Origin: Gymnopilus junonius
Taxonomy: Eukaryota; Basidiomycota; Agaricomycetes; Agaricales; Galerinaceae
Direction: 5' to 3'
Length of the DNA stretch: 20,920 nt
Assembly (NCBI GenBank): GCA_015501075.1
Contig: JADNYJ010000552.1
Location: 1 to 20,920, forward strand
The notes beneath the pieces are model-generated. The model was not told where the DNA came from, did no database searches, and saw only the letters and a program-made list of their open reading frames with translations. Positions 1-10,253 of the stretch are shown here, piece by piece. A program made the position numbers and the translations under genes. The first letter of the stretch is position 1, and each line of letters opens with the position of its first letter.

Positions 1-3000
1 ATCAAGGCACTTTGACTTGACATTCATGTCGATCCTTCCATCTGTCCAAGTCGGTCATTGTATGAACCGTTGTCGTTGGCCATGTTGAAGAGTCAAGTGG
101 TTAGTAAGTCTGCCGCTAATTGCTTACTTTCTTTTTCCCTTTTCTTTTTCGCTACAGCTTTCAGATAATAAAACCCACTTATGTCGACCATCGCAATAGG
201 CTGTCGTTATTGTCTGTCTAGGACATAACTTTGGCTAATTTACCCACTAGAGTGTATTCAGCTGCCAAACATCTTATTATTAATCTTTATTTTTACGCTT
301 CAGGGAAATTTTGTTCTTGCATCTTAGAATTTATGTACTCCTGAGACAGCGAGTCAACGTGCCTATCCAGTTTCAGATACCTCTCAAATTCTCAACAATC
401 TCTCATACTTATATGTCAACCAGCTTTGTCACTGAAATAATTCTCCAAAGGCCCCAAATTTGAAATGCTCTACTAGCAAAACTTGAATATGTACGTACTG
501 TACATATGTATAAGCGCTCGTTGCTAACCGAAGTTCGAACTAGGATATTAAAATTTCCGCCGGTGGAAAGTACGGACATTTAGGCAGAGCGCTTCCACCT
601 AACTTGACCTAAACACCCTTTCATCCCCGACCTAGACGGCTCCGACATCTTCTATATATCTTGATTATTGAATCAAGATCGTCGTTAGAGTAAACCTAAC
701 CTTATCATCAAATTCAGGTTACGAAATGACCTACAAATGAATGCGCGAATGAACGAATGACCGAACGACCCGGCTTCAATGCCAGTGACCATGGCGAGCT
801 TGAATTCATGCGAGTGTGTATGTATCAACGTTGATCACCATCACGTTCATTTATTTCATTCATTGCTCTTGAAGTGTTGAACCGTGGCTACCCAGTTTGA
901 CTGTAGCAAGTATATCAGATGGCTAGTGTATGAGCCTATTGGACTTGGGGCGTATGGCAGGATCTCCCCACCAGATGAATGAGTGAACGAATGACCAATG
1001 AAAACCTCCCTTTTGACTTTCTCTCAATTCCAAAACAGCGGACCAGCGGCTCCCGGCTTACAGCATACGGTCCCGCGCCTTCTCTTCCCGCCGCCATAGT
1101 CTCGCCAGCTGTACTTCCCAGATTTCCTTCAAAGTCGCTGATTCATTTGCCAGAGCACATCTTACCCGTGTTAGACTTCAACGTTCACACCCAGAGCACT
1201 GTCGCTTGATCTGTGTGAGGGATTCTCTCTGTAATAATTAATAATTATTCAGTGTGAATCTCTGGCTGCTCCCCACAAATTTTGTTGACGTCGACCATGG
1301 GACCAAGAGAATAGGCAAATGGTTTGAGCAAAGGGGGTAGATATAATTGTTTGACGCGCATCGAGTCGAACAATCCCTGCAACGCAATGTCCACGAATCG
1401 GGAAGCGAGCGACTCATCCTTCCTCCTTTGACGGAATTCAAGGACAGAATGCGCAGTAGTTTTTAGTTTAGTGGCTTCCGCTTGTCATTCAAATTAGTAA
1501 TAGCATGAGAGCCTTTCAAATGTGGTTTATCATCCAATTATCAATTTAAAAAGTAACAGACCCACCTTTGACTCTTGCACAAGTGAGAAACACGCTCGGC
1601 CTATTTTTGAAAATGATCTACCCCTTGAAAATGTAGAACAACTCTAGTCAGCACACTGCTTACTGTACCAGCATTCTATGTTTGGGACAGGCAACAGCGT
1701 TAACAAAACTGTCAGCAATGAATAATCTGGTTTAGAAGAGGTCATCAAGTTCTTGAATGGAAAGTCCATTCCCGGTTATTAACTGGGATGAAAGTAGGGG
1801 TACACAACAGATGATAGATTTACCGGAATAGTATTGCTCCGAGTTTATGCCTCACACCTATATTGCTTTCATTGCACCCTAGGTGATCAAACTTTAATGG
1901 CTCTGTATAGACTAGAAACTCCACTAGAAAGCTTACCGGTCTAAATTAAATAGGCCTTTCAGCGTAGGACAGCTCAGAAGCGGAGACTTTCAGACTATCC
2001 AAGGGGGAAAGCACTTGTAATATTCTAGAATTCACAACACTCAGCTTAGATTTTCAATTTTAGTCTACTTTCTTGAAGAGAAAGCTGAACCACCAAGTTC
2101 GTGAGTACCCTGTGTTCGACCACAAGGCAGTTCGTGGCTCAGCTCAAGCCCTTCCTTGTCATATCGTGGTTTAGAATTACGGCCAGGTATGCGGCCAAAC
2201 CAGGGAAGCCGTAATAAAAACGTGATTCCATTCGTAATGCGACGTCTGAAATCCGAGTCAGTCAACCTGGAGCAACCCCAATGTCCATGAGCATTCGCAG
2301 TCGCACCCCAGTGACTGCAAGGTTTCTTACCCACAGCATAGACTAAGAGACTATAATTAGACGAGGACCGTATTGGGATGATAGACACATCATCGCCTGT
2401 AGTGGGTCAGTACTGGCCCACAGATAGACCGAATGTAAGATGAGAAACTTGAAGAGGCCTGAGCTTGATGCTGAGAGAACATGACAAGCCGATTTTACAT
2501 GCTCACTACTCCATGCAATCTCCTCGGGCTGACTCAAGCCAATTCTGCGAGACCAAACACCATATATCCTAAGTCTCCGCGGTTTTGCATGTGTCGACGC
2601 GGTCCTTGAGAACTAGTCACGGACGCGCCAGATGCATGACCATACTTGTGACTGCTGCTGAGAGGAACTAATCTGACGAGCACAAATTTTGCAATGCACA
2701 GTGCGCAGTCGAAGCCGACACGTCGCTGCTGCTGCATATGGGACTTCCATATTAGCTGCTTCGCCTGTAGTTAAGCGGTACGTGGCACAGGTGCGTGTAG
2801 GACCCAGTGCAAATCGACCGTGCTGCAGACATTGTCAGCTATCAAGTGCACGCACAGCTGTACAGTCAGGATTTTACAGGAAGCGAGGAGTGGAGAACGA
2901 CAGTTCTTTGAAGAAATGGGGGAATTCTCAGATGAACTTTGAAAAAGTGCTCAGGCAGGCAGCGATAATAGAAACAGTCAATAGAAAAGTCAATGTGAAC

Positions 3001-3605
3001 ATTCAACAGTGTCTCTCGGCATGAACTGGTTTGTTTGATTGCCGGCTTCGAAAACGAACCAGGACTCGGCTCAATAAGCGGCCTATTGCCCGAATTGGAA
3101 AGGCGGCTTAGACACCGACGTTTCCTCGGCCGCCTGATGTTCAAATGAGTCAGCAAGGCGGGTGCGAGACAACAAGCGTAGTAATCTTTAACGCGGTGTC
3201 CTCGGATGACTCGTCTCATGAATCATCGGCGGCACAGTTCTGAATTCATGCCTTCCCTGTCTGAATCCGCAGAAAATACCAGAATGTCCGAGGACTGCAC
3301 TTGGCCGACAATGCAGAGGACAATGGCTTGTTTTTCGTCCAAAACCTTTTGGTTGGCTATTTCAAGAGGGTGTACTCTCATTTTCGTCTTAACGAAAGAG
3401 ATAGGATGTTTTAAGACGTTTTAAAGGTTACACGCCGTTTAATCGTCTGCGGTATCATTCGATCTCTTTGAATGACTTTGTCGTTTTAGGAAATATGGCG
3501 CCACACCTGGGTCTTGAATAATATAAGTACGGACTTGATATTCTATATCGTCAGAGTCGTCTCATAATTGTAGCTTATCGTCAGGTCATCGATTTTACTG
3601 AGCGA
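1..3605. other. No supported gene
   Basis: AT-rich intergenic sequence with simple repeats at 735-996. All open frames are short, on both strands, without recognisable motifs. The minus-strand frames at 2065-2737 have ordinary composition but match nothing I know. No terminal repeats or target duplications were seen. Confidence 0.5.
735..996. repeat. Dispersed GAAT/GAAC tetranucleotide repeats
   Basis: Degenerate GAATGAAC-type units lie at about 735-770 and 974-996. The 13-mer TGAACGAATGACC is repeated exactly at 750-762 and 984-996, and a TCATT-rich patch lies between them near 847-866. This is simple-sequence DNA. Confidence 0.6.
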
Positions 3606-3635
3606 TTGGTGCGCACAAGCCATCTAAAATTTGAA

Positions 3636-4238
3636 ATGTTCCACATACAAATGCCCCAGTTTAACAAGTTACACTCCAGGGCTGCACACATCCCGTGCCT
3701 TGAGGCTTGGATTCCCTTAAAGGAAAGACGACGGATCAAGCAAAGCTCGGAATATGGGCTCGGAGCTAAGCGGAGGCACGGAAGTTTGAGGGAAAAGGTG
3801 ACCAGCGATAACCATCGTCAAAAATTGCAACGCGAACTACACCAAACTGCACAGCGGGCACCATCGGAACTAAGTGAACTTCGCCAGAAAATCACACCGG
3901 CACTCGTCATGTCGAATGACTTGGGGATATTGCAACGCCCATCGTCGATATTATGTTCCAGCCGATCGGGCCGAGGGAAACCATCCGAACCATTAACATC
4001 CTCTTCCTTCAGTAACGTTGGCTCGACGGCTCAGTGGGGATGTCCAGCCCCACAATTCCGACTTATCATGCGGCGACTGATATATTGGGGATTTGAGACC
4101 TCTGGCCATTTTTCTACAGTCGGATGGCCTACGAGCACGGAAAACTTATGTACCCATGACTCGAGGGCTCCAAATTGCAAGGCAAAGTTCGTAATTGATT
4201 ATCGTTACTACACAGCCGGACCTTGCTCAAGCAATTAA
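3636..4238 (+). CDS. Unrecognised open frame of 201 codons (200 residues)
   Basis: This is the longest open frame outside the cyclin gene, counted from the first ATG; the frame itself is open from 3606. The product is basic near its start (PLKERRRIKQ, AKRRHGSLREK) and has a possible helical stretch (RQKLQRELHQTAQRAPSELS); the rest is Ser/Pro-rich with scattered Cys. No domain, signal peptide or membrane segment is evident. By a rough count, a frame this long has about a one-in-ten chance of turning up by chance in the window, so it is only weakly supported. No splice sites or promoter stand out around it. Confidence 0.18.
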   Translation: MFHIQMPQFNKLHSRAAHIPCLEAWIPLKERRRIKQSSEYGLGAKRRHGSLREKVTSDNHRQKLQRELHQTAQRAPSELSELRQKITPALVMSNDLGILQRPSSILCSSRSGRGKPSEPLTSSSFSNVGSTAQWGCPAPQFRLIMRRLIYWGFETSGHFSTVGWPTSTENLCTHDSRAPNCKAKFVIDYRYYTAGPCSSN

Positions 4239-4578
4239 CATTCATTGTTCTGACTCACTTTCAATCGATTTGTCTATCGATGATCCACACATTAAACGTG
4301 CGTTGCTTTGCAAGAAGGCGTCAGTGCGAACTCCCTAATCTTCTATCCGGTCAGTATGTTCGAGCTGAGTTAAAGAAATTACTTACGTTCATCTAAGTGA
4401 TGTACATTCCGGCCAAGGACTGTTGGTGATCTAATGGACGTTCTACTGGAGGTAATTCCGACTTGAATTAAAGGAACATTTTGATTCATGCGACTGGAAA
4501 ACCGCAGCGCTTTCCTTGTAAATAGGAACCCTACTCAGCCGGTCATCTCACTTCGGGCAATGCAGTTGGAATACATTC

Positions 4579-4609
4579 CCCATTTCATTAACCTCTAGGA
4601 TGAAATGGG
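4579..4609. repeat. Inverted repeat, 10-bp perfect arms, 11-nt loop
   Basis: CCCATTTCAT (4579-4588) pairs with ATGAAATGGG (4600-4609). A second, overlapping pair, ATTAACC (4587-4593) and GGTTAAT (4608-4614), could form an alternative stem. No oligo-T tail or flanking duplication is visible. Confidence 0.75.
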
Positions 4610-4706
4610 TTAATCTAATTCAATCCAAAGACACACCCCAATACAAAACCTGAGTACAGCTTCTGATTGATTGATAAAACCATCAAGCATCACCCAACGT
4701 TGGTAA

Positions 4707-4744
4707 CGCCTCAAGGCATGGGCGCTTGTGACAGCCTTGAGGCG
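4707..4744. repeat. Inverted repeat, 11-bp perfect arms, 16-nt loop
   Basis: CGCCTCAAGGC at 4707-4717 pairs with GCCTTGAGGCG at 4734-4744. The right arm runs on into GCC, making AGGCGCCT (4740-4747), itself a palindrome. The same arm sequence recurs at 14580-14591 and 14857-14869. Confidence 0.8.
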
Positions 4745-5792
4745 CCTGTCAGACAATGCGCGTGGTCTACAGATTTCACATCATAACCATGTTCTCCGTG
4801 GACGAAGCAAAGCGAACCGAGCGCAAGGCTTGAAACAGGTGACAATTCTGCAGAGAGCAGTACTCTGTATGTGCACAACGAGGTAATCAAGCTTTAGAAC
4901 CATGAAAACCAGGATTCCGACCATGGCGGGCTGTTCACGAGGACTCTTGCAGCAGGCATTGAGTCTATCTCAGGGTCGAGCACACAGCTGAGGATTTTCA
5001 GTCTCAAATGATTGACTGAAGTTTACGCACTGGTTGCTGATGTATTATCGATAGATGTGCGATCATCAATACGAGGTCTCCATTCCTTCGTTCGTTATCT
5101 GGCGAGGCTAGTCAGTTGACCTGTCCCGAGCCAATATCGATTTATACGGCTCCTGTCAAGTAGCCTATGGTAACCTGAACCACCCACCATTCAGGCAGCT
5201 AAGCAAGCTCTAATCAGCCTGTAAAGGCCCCGGGTTGCGTCGAAGTCAGCATACTTTTTCATTCCATACTTACCGTATTTGTTTACCGCTGCAGACCAGC
5301 CTGAGCAGGTTGACCCGACTTCGATAAAGATAACTGCCTGGGGCGCGCCGACGGTCTGATATCCGCGCTTCCACAACTCAACCCCTTTATGCTCTACTGA
5401 GTTCGTATGTAGTCATGAATGACGCACAAGATTAATGCTTGAATTTTGAAACCTAGAGCTTTGAATTAAGATAAGCCTAGGAACAAACGACCTTTATTGG
5501 GGCAAGACCACTAGTCAAGAATAACCCCTAGGAAACGGTTTCGACGAGTGTATATGCTAGCAATAGAATTATATTTACCCCTGTTGAATAAATCAAGGTT
5601 AGTAGAATTCCAGTTGTCAAAATTCAGAAGGGCTCACCTGGTACCCCAGACGTCATTAATTCGCGATTTTAGCGAATTTGCCAAGCAACTTCCAGCACTC
5701 ACCCTCAAGGACACTAAACCACTCGCGACATCGGTGGCTGGTGGTTTTATACTATCCTATCTTTGCAACGTGCGCTTGCCCAACGGACAACG

Positions 5793-5800
5793 TATATAAA
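5793..5800 (+). promoter_or_regulatory. TATA box (TATATAAA) of a possible promoter
   Basis: A consensus TATATAAA is followed by an A/C-rich, CATCATCAACACCACC-type leader and an ATG at 5922, about 125 bp downstream. This is the layout of a strongly expressed fungal gene. The frame opened by that ATG (MSVRGFKSPQPQDFVLGCLY) stops at 5984, so any gene would need an intron beginning within it or is broken. Downstream coding sequence is not recognised. Confidence 0.33.
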
Positions 5801-6243
5801 CCGGGTCAGCCGCAAGCCATACAAGGTCGAAAGATATTCCACCAACTGAACATCATCAACACCACCATCAGGCACCCACCGACAACGTCGGTCTCCACCT
5901 CTGTAGCCAAGAAAGGTTTAGATGTCAGTTCGTGGCTTTAAATCGCCACAGCCGCAGGATTTCGTATTGGGCTGTTTATATTGACGCATGCGTGCGGCGT
6001 AGTTGCAGGGCTTATGGCCGGCCGAGACGCGCGCGCGTCCACCTCGCATGTTGTTGCACAGCCGCGATGATGATTTGCTCGTGTAGATGGCGAATAGAAC
6101 TGCTGTTTTGGAAGAGGCTTCTGAAAGGGCCGACAGCGACAGCAACTGTCTTCTCGGGCGACTTGCGCCTTGAGCGGCTTGTTTGAAGGAGATTGAAATG
6201 CGGTGATTTCGAGTCTTTTTGGAATATTGCTGACATGGCATTA

Positions 6244-6541
6244 TTATGTAAGAAAGTTAGCGAGCTTTTCGTTGAGTGTGTTGTCGAGGACAACGAGGTC
6301 GACGCCCTTGCCAACGGTGGGAACTAACTTCCGATTTTGGATCAACGCTAAAAATAGCCATCCTCCGACCAATTTCCGAGTCTTTTCGACGGTCGCCTTG
6401 AGTACCTTTCCTTCATCCGTCATCTAGAGGATATTTTTCAACGAATTTTTTAAATCCCCTCTTACGAATGAATTCAACAACTTCCCCTGGTTCAATTAGG
6501 CCACGTTCCCATCTCATGTTACGCCAAGTCTGCTTGACCAT
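6244..6541 (-). pseudogene. Two adjoining minus-strand frames, possible broken gene
   Basis: An ATG frame at 6541-6413 (42 residues, including EPGEVVEFIRKRGFKKF) is followed, overlapping by a few bases, by a second ATG frame at 6423-6244 (59 residues, including VGKGVDLVVLDNTLNEKLAN). Both have ordinary soluble-protein composition and could be one protein broken by a frameshift. No family is recognised and both are within chance length. Confidence 0.15.
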
Positions 6542-8589
6542 CTACTAATCCCTTTAGCCCTATCCTTTCGGCGCCAATTCGACTTGGCAAATGGACCCTT
6601 TCGCCTCTTAATTTATCGCTTAGTTCTCCTAAACCGATGTCATCTCTCCGTAATCCCTGAAGGTCCCGTTCCGACCGGCAATCTTATGTGCAAAGGACTG
6701 CAAGTCCCACCCTACACTAGTAGCACTTTGAGTACTTTCTCTTATAAAGCGGTACTGTAACGGCATACCGTTATACCTTTCCTAGAAGTACCCACTGACA
6801 GCTCCCCACGAGGCTAAGGCAAAATTCCGGGTTCGGGATGCATGCTATCCGAACTTCCTTGAAGTCCTGTACGTATGTGCGTAATTCGTATCGAGCGAGC
6901 TGAGCAACGTATATTCTAATCTATTCAAGTTTGACCGATACCACCCCAACATCGACGTGGACGCGAACAATATCGGATGTTCCGTGTGAAACCCCCAACC
7001 CCATCTCACCAGCTCACAATGATCATGATGATGCATGAGGCTTCAAAGGGCTCAGGCATAATCCATGTTCTCCCGCGCGCCCCGAGATGGCCCCTTGGTT
7101 TCTGATTAATTGCGCTTTTGCCCAGGCGGCTTGGGGGGATATATTTTATATGCCTCTATTTTCAGTATAACATGGTACCTAGGTATGGTATGGCATGGCT
7201 AGCACTTGACATGAACTGCGGTACTTATATAGATTACCTCGGGAGAGGCTTGGGAGTTGTGATCTTGAGAGGTGAGAATCGAGAATCGAGAACTGTAATG
7301 CGTTGAACTCCGGTTATGCGCGACCCCAAAGAGTGGCCGATAAGTGGGGGGAGAAGAAGCGTGTGGTATGCGACTGGTCATGCCTCCAGATAAGCCACTT
7401 GGCGACTCTACACTTGCTCGGAGTGGTCACTCGCTAAGAGTTACCGGAGGAGAATGACTCCTATAATGCGGCCAATGGAAGTCGCCACCGCGACCGAGCA
7501 AGTGATCATGAAGGCTGGCAAGAGCGAGAATTCAGGAAGGGTATTCCCAAGTACTCATTCCAGTGAGTCAGAGGAACATCCAGCAAGAGTATTCAGTTTG
7601 CTTCAGCCGATCGAACTTTACTGCATGTTCCTCGACGAGACGATTCAGAATGATCCAGTTCACGTCCCAAACCAAGCAAGCGCATGTAATTGCCAGAAGG
7701 GATGTGCGGCGCAGACTCACCGCAGTCGCAATATGTTGCATCGCTACCACAGAGCAAGTAGAATATACATAGACTCTAGAGTTAAAGAACAGGGGGGTCC
7801 AGAATTCCTACCCATATGAACGTGCGCATGCGCAAAAGTAACCTTCAGCCACAGAAGCCCTCTCATCAGGCGGAAGATCACCCCACTAAGCACGAGCTTC
7901 GTGTCAATGCAAAAGGGTTGCCAGAATCAAGCAACTTTACCAGTCCAGCCGAGTAACGTTAAGCGTTAGTCAACGCCCGCAGAGTCTCGATTTACTTCCC
8001 TTTGAACCCGTCGGATGAGACTTGCCATTGTTACTTTAACTGAGCTTGTGAAATCACTTATGTAGAAACCTAGAAACAGTCAGAGATATATAGAGATAAG
8101 GAAAGAGACTTTTGACAGAGGGCTAGATGGCGGCGGCGGCGGGCGCGATAGAGCTTCCAAGTCCCGTCCAGTAATATCATTCCTAAAGCTAGGGCCTGTT
8201 GACAATCGCGGCCCTTCTGATATTTCTGGAATGACCAATAAGAAGTGGAAAATCAGGAAAGTACCCGCCTCCCTCATCGGAGGCCGAAAGTCAAGAGTCG
8301 AGACAAACATAGAACATTGGAAAGTGCGGTCGAGAATTCGAATTCCATCAACGAAATTCCAAAAGCGCATCACTCAAGTCGCAATTGGTTATCTCATGTA
8401 TGATCAAATTCCTCCCCAAAAAACAACCAATTCAAATCAAGCTTTCAGTTGCAAGTCAGTCGCCGTCGAACGTCTGCGTCAAAATCCCCAAGTCCTTCAA
8501 AAAGTTCCGTTGACATTCATAATACCATATCTTTCACTCCGTTCTCTCCGAATCTTTGATTTCTGTTCAATCGCATCACAAAAGAAATT
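6542..8589. other. No supported gene
   Basis: Open frames at 7454-7819 and 8231-8728 (plus) are not recognised and carry no domain signature. A GGC run lies near 8131-8141. No repeats with flanking duplications were seen. Confidence 0.4.
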
Positions 8590-9226
8590 TCCGTTCTTTT
8601 TCAATGAGGTATATTTATTTCATCGAGTTCCGAAAAAAAAAAGACGCTGTACGAACTACAAGTCCAAAAGTCTACATACACACAATGGGATTGAGGGGGT
8701 AAAAATTCTACATACAACAAGACGATGAGTGATTTGACTTGGAACTGGTGACTGGAGCAAGAAACGTTGAAGGGAATAAGGAGTGGACTGGGTTATACTA
8801 GAACTATATTGTGCTTTAAAGTAGGAAGGGCCAGAGGAAACGGCGCAAATTATATTAAAATTGCACGATTGTATGGTTGGGACTGATGGAAAATGCGATG
8901 GAATTGCAGTGAGGGATATATGACAAAAAAAAATGCAGAGCGAAGCAGGTGAGAGACAAGGAGTGTACAGATTAGAAAAGTGACCGGGGATGGGCTGAAA
9001 CCGCGAAAGCGCAAGTCGCCTTCTTTTTTGATGTGCGAAGAAAATAATAAGATAAATGCATGGGTGAAAACGGAAGCATGGAGATGAAAAAAGAGCTGAT
9101 GGGAAAACGAAGATGAAAACGAGAACGAAGTGCAGTGGGAGCCTTATGACGATGAGGTCGTCATCAGCCTGGGTATAGGGAACGACCGCAGAAGATCCAT
9201 AGTTGAGAACTGCGTCGCCGCGTTTA
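8590..9226 (-). other. Downstream flank / probable 3' region of the cyclin gene
   Basis: No gene is supported here. On the minus strand it is T- and C-rich, as expected for a fungal 3' untranslated region. A possible AATAAA on the minus strand lies at about 8614-8619 and a run of ten T (A10 on plus) at 8633-8642. A CCGCGAAAGCGC word, which contains an SBF/E2F-like CGCGAAA, lies at 9001-9012. Where the transcript ends cannot be seen from sequence alone. Confidence 0.3.
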
Positions 9227-10253
9227 TCATTTTGCGCGCAGTTCCTGGATGATGTGGTTGAGGTAGTTGATGTTTAGTGTGGGTTGTGGCCTGTGGTGCG
9301 ATATATGGGAGTGTGGCGTCACTTTGCCTGATGAGATATCGACGTCCATATCTATAGAGGAAGTGGATGACGGAGTCTTTGGTGAATCCAAAGAGGAGGA
9401 ATCTGACTCTGGGGAGGAAATGGGGCTGGGTGGGGATAGCTCGGGAACATTGGGGACGTAGGTAGTTGGGCTCCGGCGCCGAGTATGACGTCGCTCTGAG
9501 CTCTTCGTGGAGTTGGAGAAGGATAAGGAGGAAGTGGAAGCAGGCGGAGGGGTGCCTGTGGAGAATGACGAAGGGAGAGGGGAAGAAGTTCCGAGAGTCC
9601 CTCGTAGTGGTTGAGCAAGTCATCTTCTGTGACCTTGAGCTCAAAGTTGAGCACATCCAGGTACTCTCTCTCAATGCGGCCCACGTCGCGTTTGCCAAAG
9701 ACACCGGTGCACATGGCCCAGTGTACGTTCTTCAGAGTCGAATCGTTGAGAAACTATTGAATTAAAGTCAGCTGGTTGCGAAAAAAAACGAATAAAGCCG
9801 GACGGACCTTTGAAGCGACAATGAGAGCGCCGAGAAATACGCGCTCGAGTGCCCACTGCTCCAGTCCAATATGCAAGTGCGGACGGGCCCTGTCAATGTA
9901 TACAAGTGCTGCGAGGAGTGTGGCATGGTGACTTCGGCGCGGGTGAGGACGTCGGTGACGAAAGTGGTGAACTTTAAGTGCTCCGGGCGCCTGGTTGCGG
10001 ATCTGCCGCGAGATGAGGAGGGAGTTGCCCTTCCCATAGCATAGTCGACCGTCTCTACCACTCTGTCGATGGTGTAGTCTTGGAGGTAAAGTGAGTTTTT
10101 TTGCATGTGCAAGTAGAGACTGCCTACCTATGACCTGCTCGAAACCTTGACATCAATGAGCTCGAGGAGCTCCGGGCTGTGCAGCGCTGGGTCGACGAGA
10201 GATGCATGATGGACGGAGGAGGAACTGGAGGAGGTGGACGAAGGGGACGCCAT
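9227..10253 (-). CDS. PCL1: Pcl-type (Pho85-partner) cyclin, three exons, frame broken by three apparent one-base deletions
   Basis: Cyclins of this family bind and activate the Pho85/Pcl-type cyclin-dependent kinase, acting around G1 and polarised growth. Exons on the minus strand: 10253-10128, 10078-9808 and 9753-9227. The product starts with a Ser-rich tail (MASPSSTSSSSSS), followed by HSPELLELIDVKVS, ETVDYAMGR, then the cyclin-box core ERVFLGALIVASK (about residues 121-133), WAMCTGVFGKRDVGRIE and REYLDVLNFELKVTEDDLL (about 145-180). The C-terminus is Ser/Pro-rich with several SP/TP sites (SSPESDSSSLDSPKTP) and ends NHIIQELRAK. The ATG at 10253 is the first one and gives a normal N-terminus. 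Frame breaks lie at about 10137/10138, 9919 and in the G run at 9579-9582; each needs one extra base, and with them the exons sum to 309 codons. The domain is intact and conserved, so assembly error is more likely than decay. Family is certain; assignment to PCL1 rather than another Pcl paralogue is by recall of basidiomycete relatives. Confidence 0.88.
9754..9807 (-). other. Intron 2 of the cyclin gene (54 nt)
   Basis: It begins GTCCGT (not the commonest donor) and ends TTCAATAG. It splits the cyclin-box motif between GALIVASK and FLNDSTLKN in phase 0. A run of T precedes the acceptor region. The protein match on both sides fixes the boundaries. Confidence 0.8.
10079..10127 (-). other. Intron 1 of the cyclin gene (49 nt)
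   Basis: It begins GTAGGC and ends CCTCCAAG. It joins the KVS..QVI segment to DYTIDRVVETVDYAMGR in phase 1, restoring the expected first helix of the cyclin fold. Read without splicing, the upstream exon runs into TAG at the junction. Confidence 0.75.

Larger units (their letters stand above)
4239..5792. other. No supported gene; two hairpins
   Basis: Apart from the inverted repeats at 4579-4609 and 4707-4744, nothing is supported. The minus-strand frame at 5191-5376 has plausible composition but uses a TTG start in the longest reading and is no longer than chance. Confidence 0.45.

Noticed and set aside
4026..4110. tRNA-like A-box (GGCTCAGTGG) with a B-box-like GATTTGAGACC about 60 bases later
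   Set aside because: The B-box has two mismatches, the base expected at position 8 is wrong, and no acceptor stem forms.
9144..9765. Long overlapping open frames on both strands (for example a 186-codon minus frame and a 99-codon plus frame)
   Set aside because: They are shadow or shifted frames of cyclin exon 3; the conserved cyclin peptide and its SP-rich tail explain the region.
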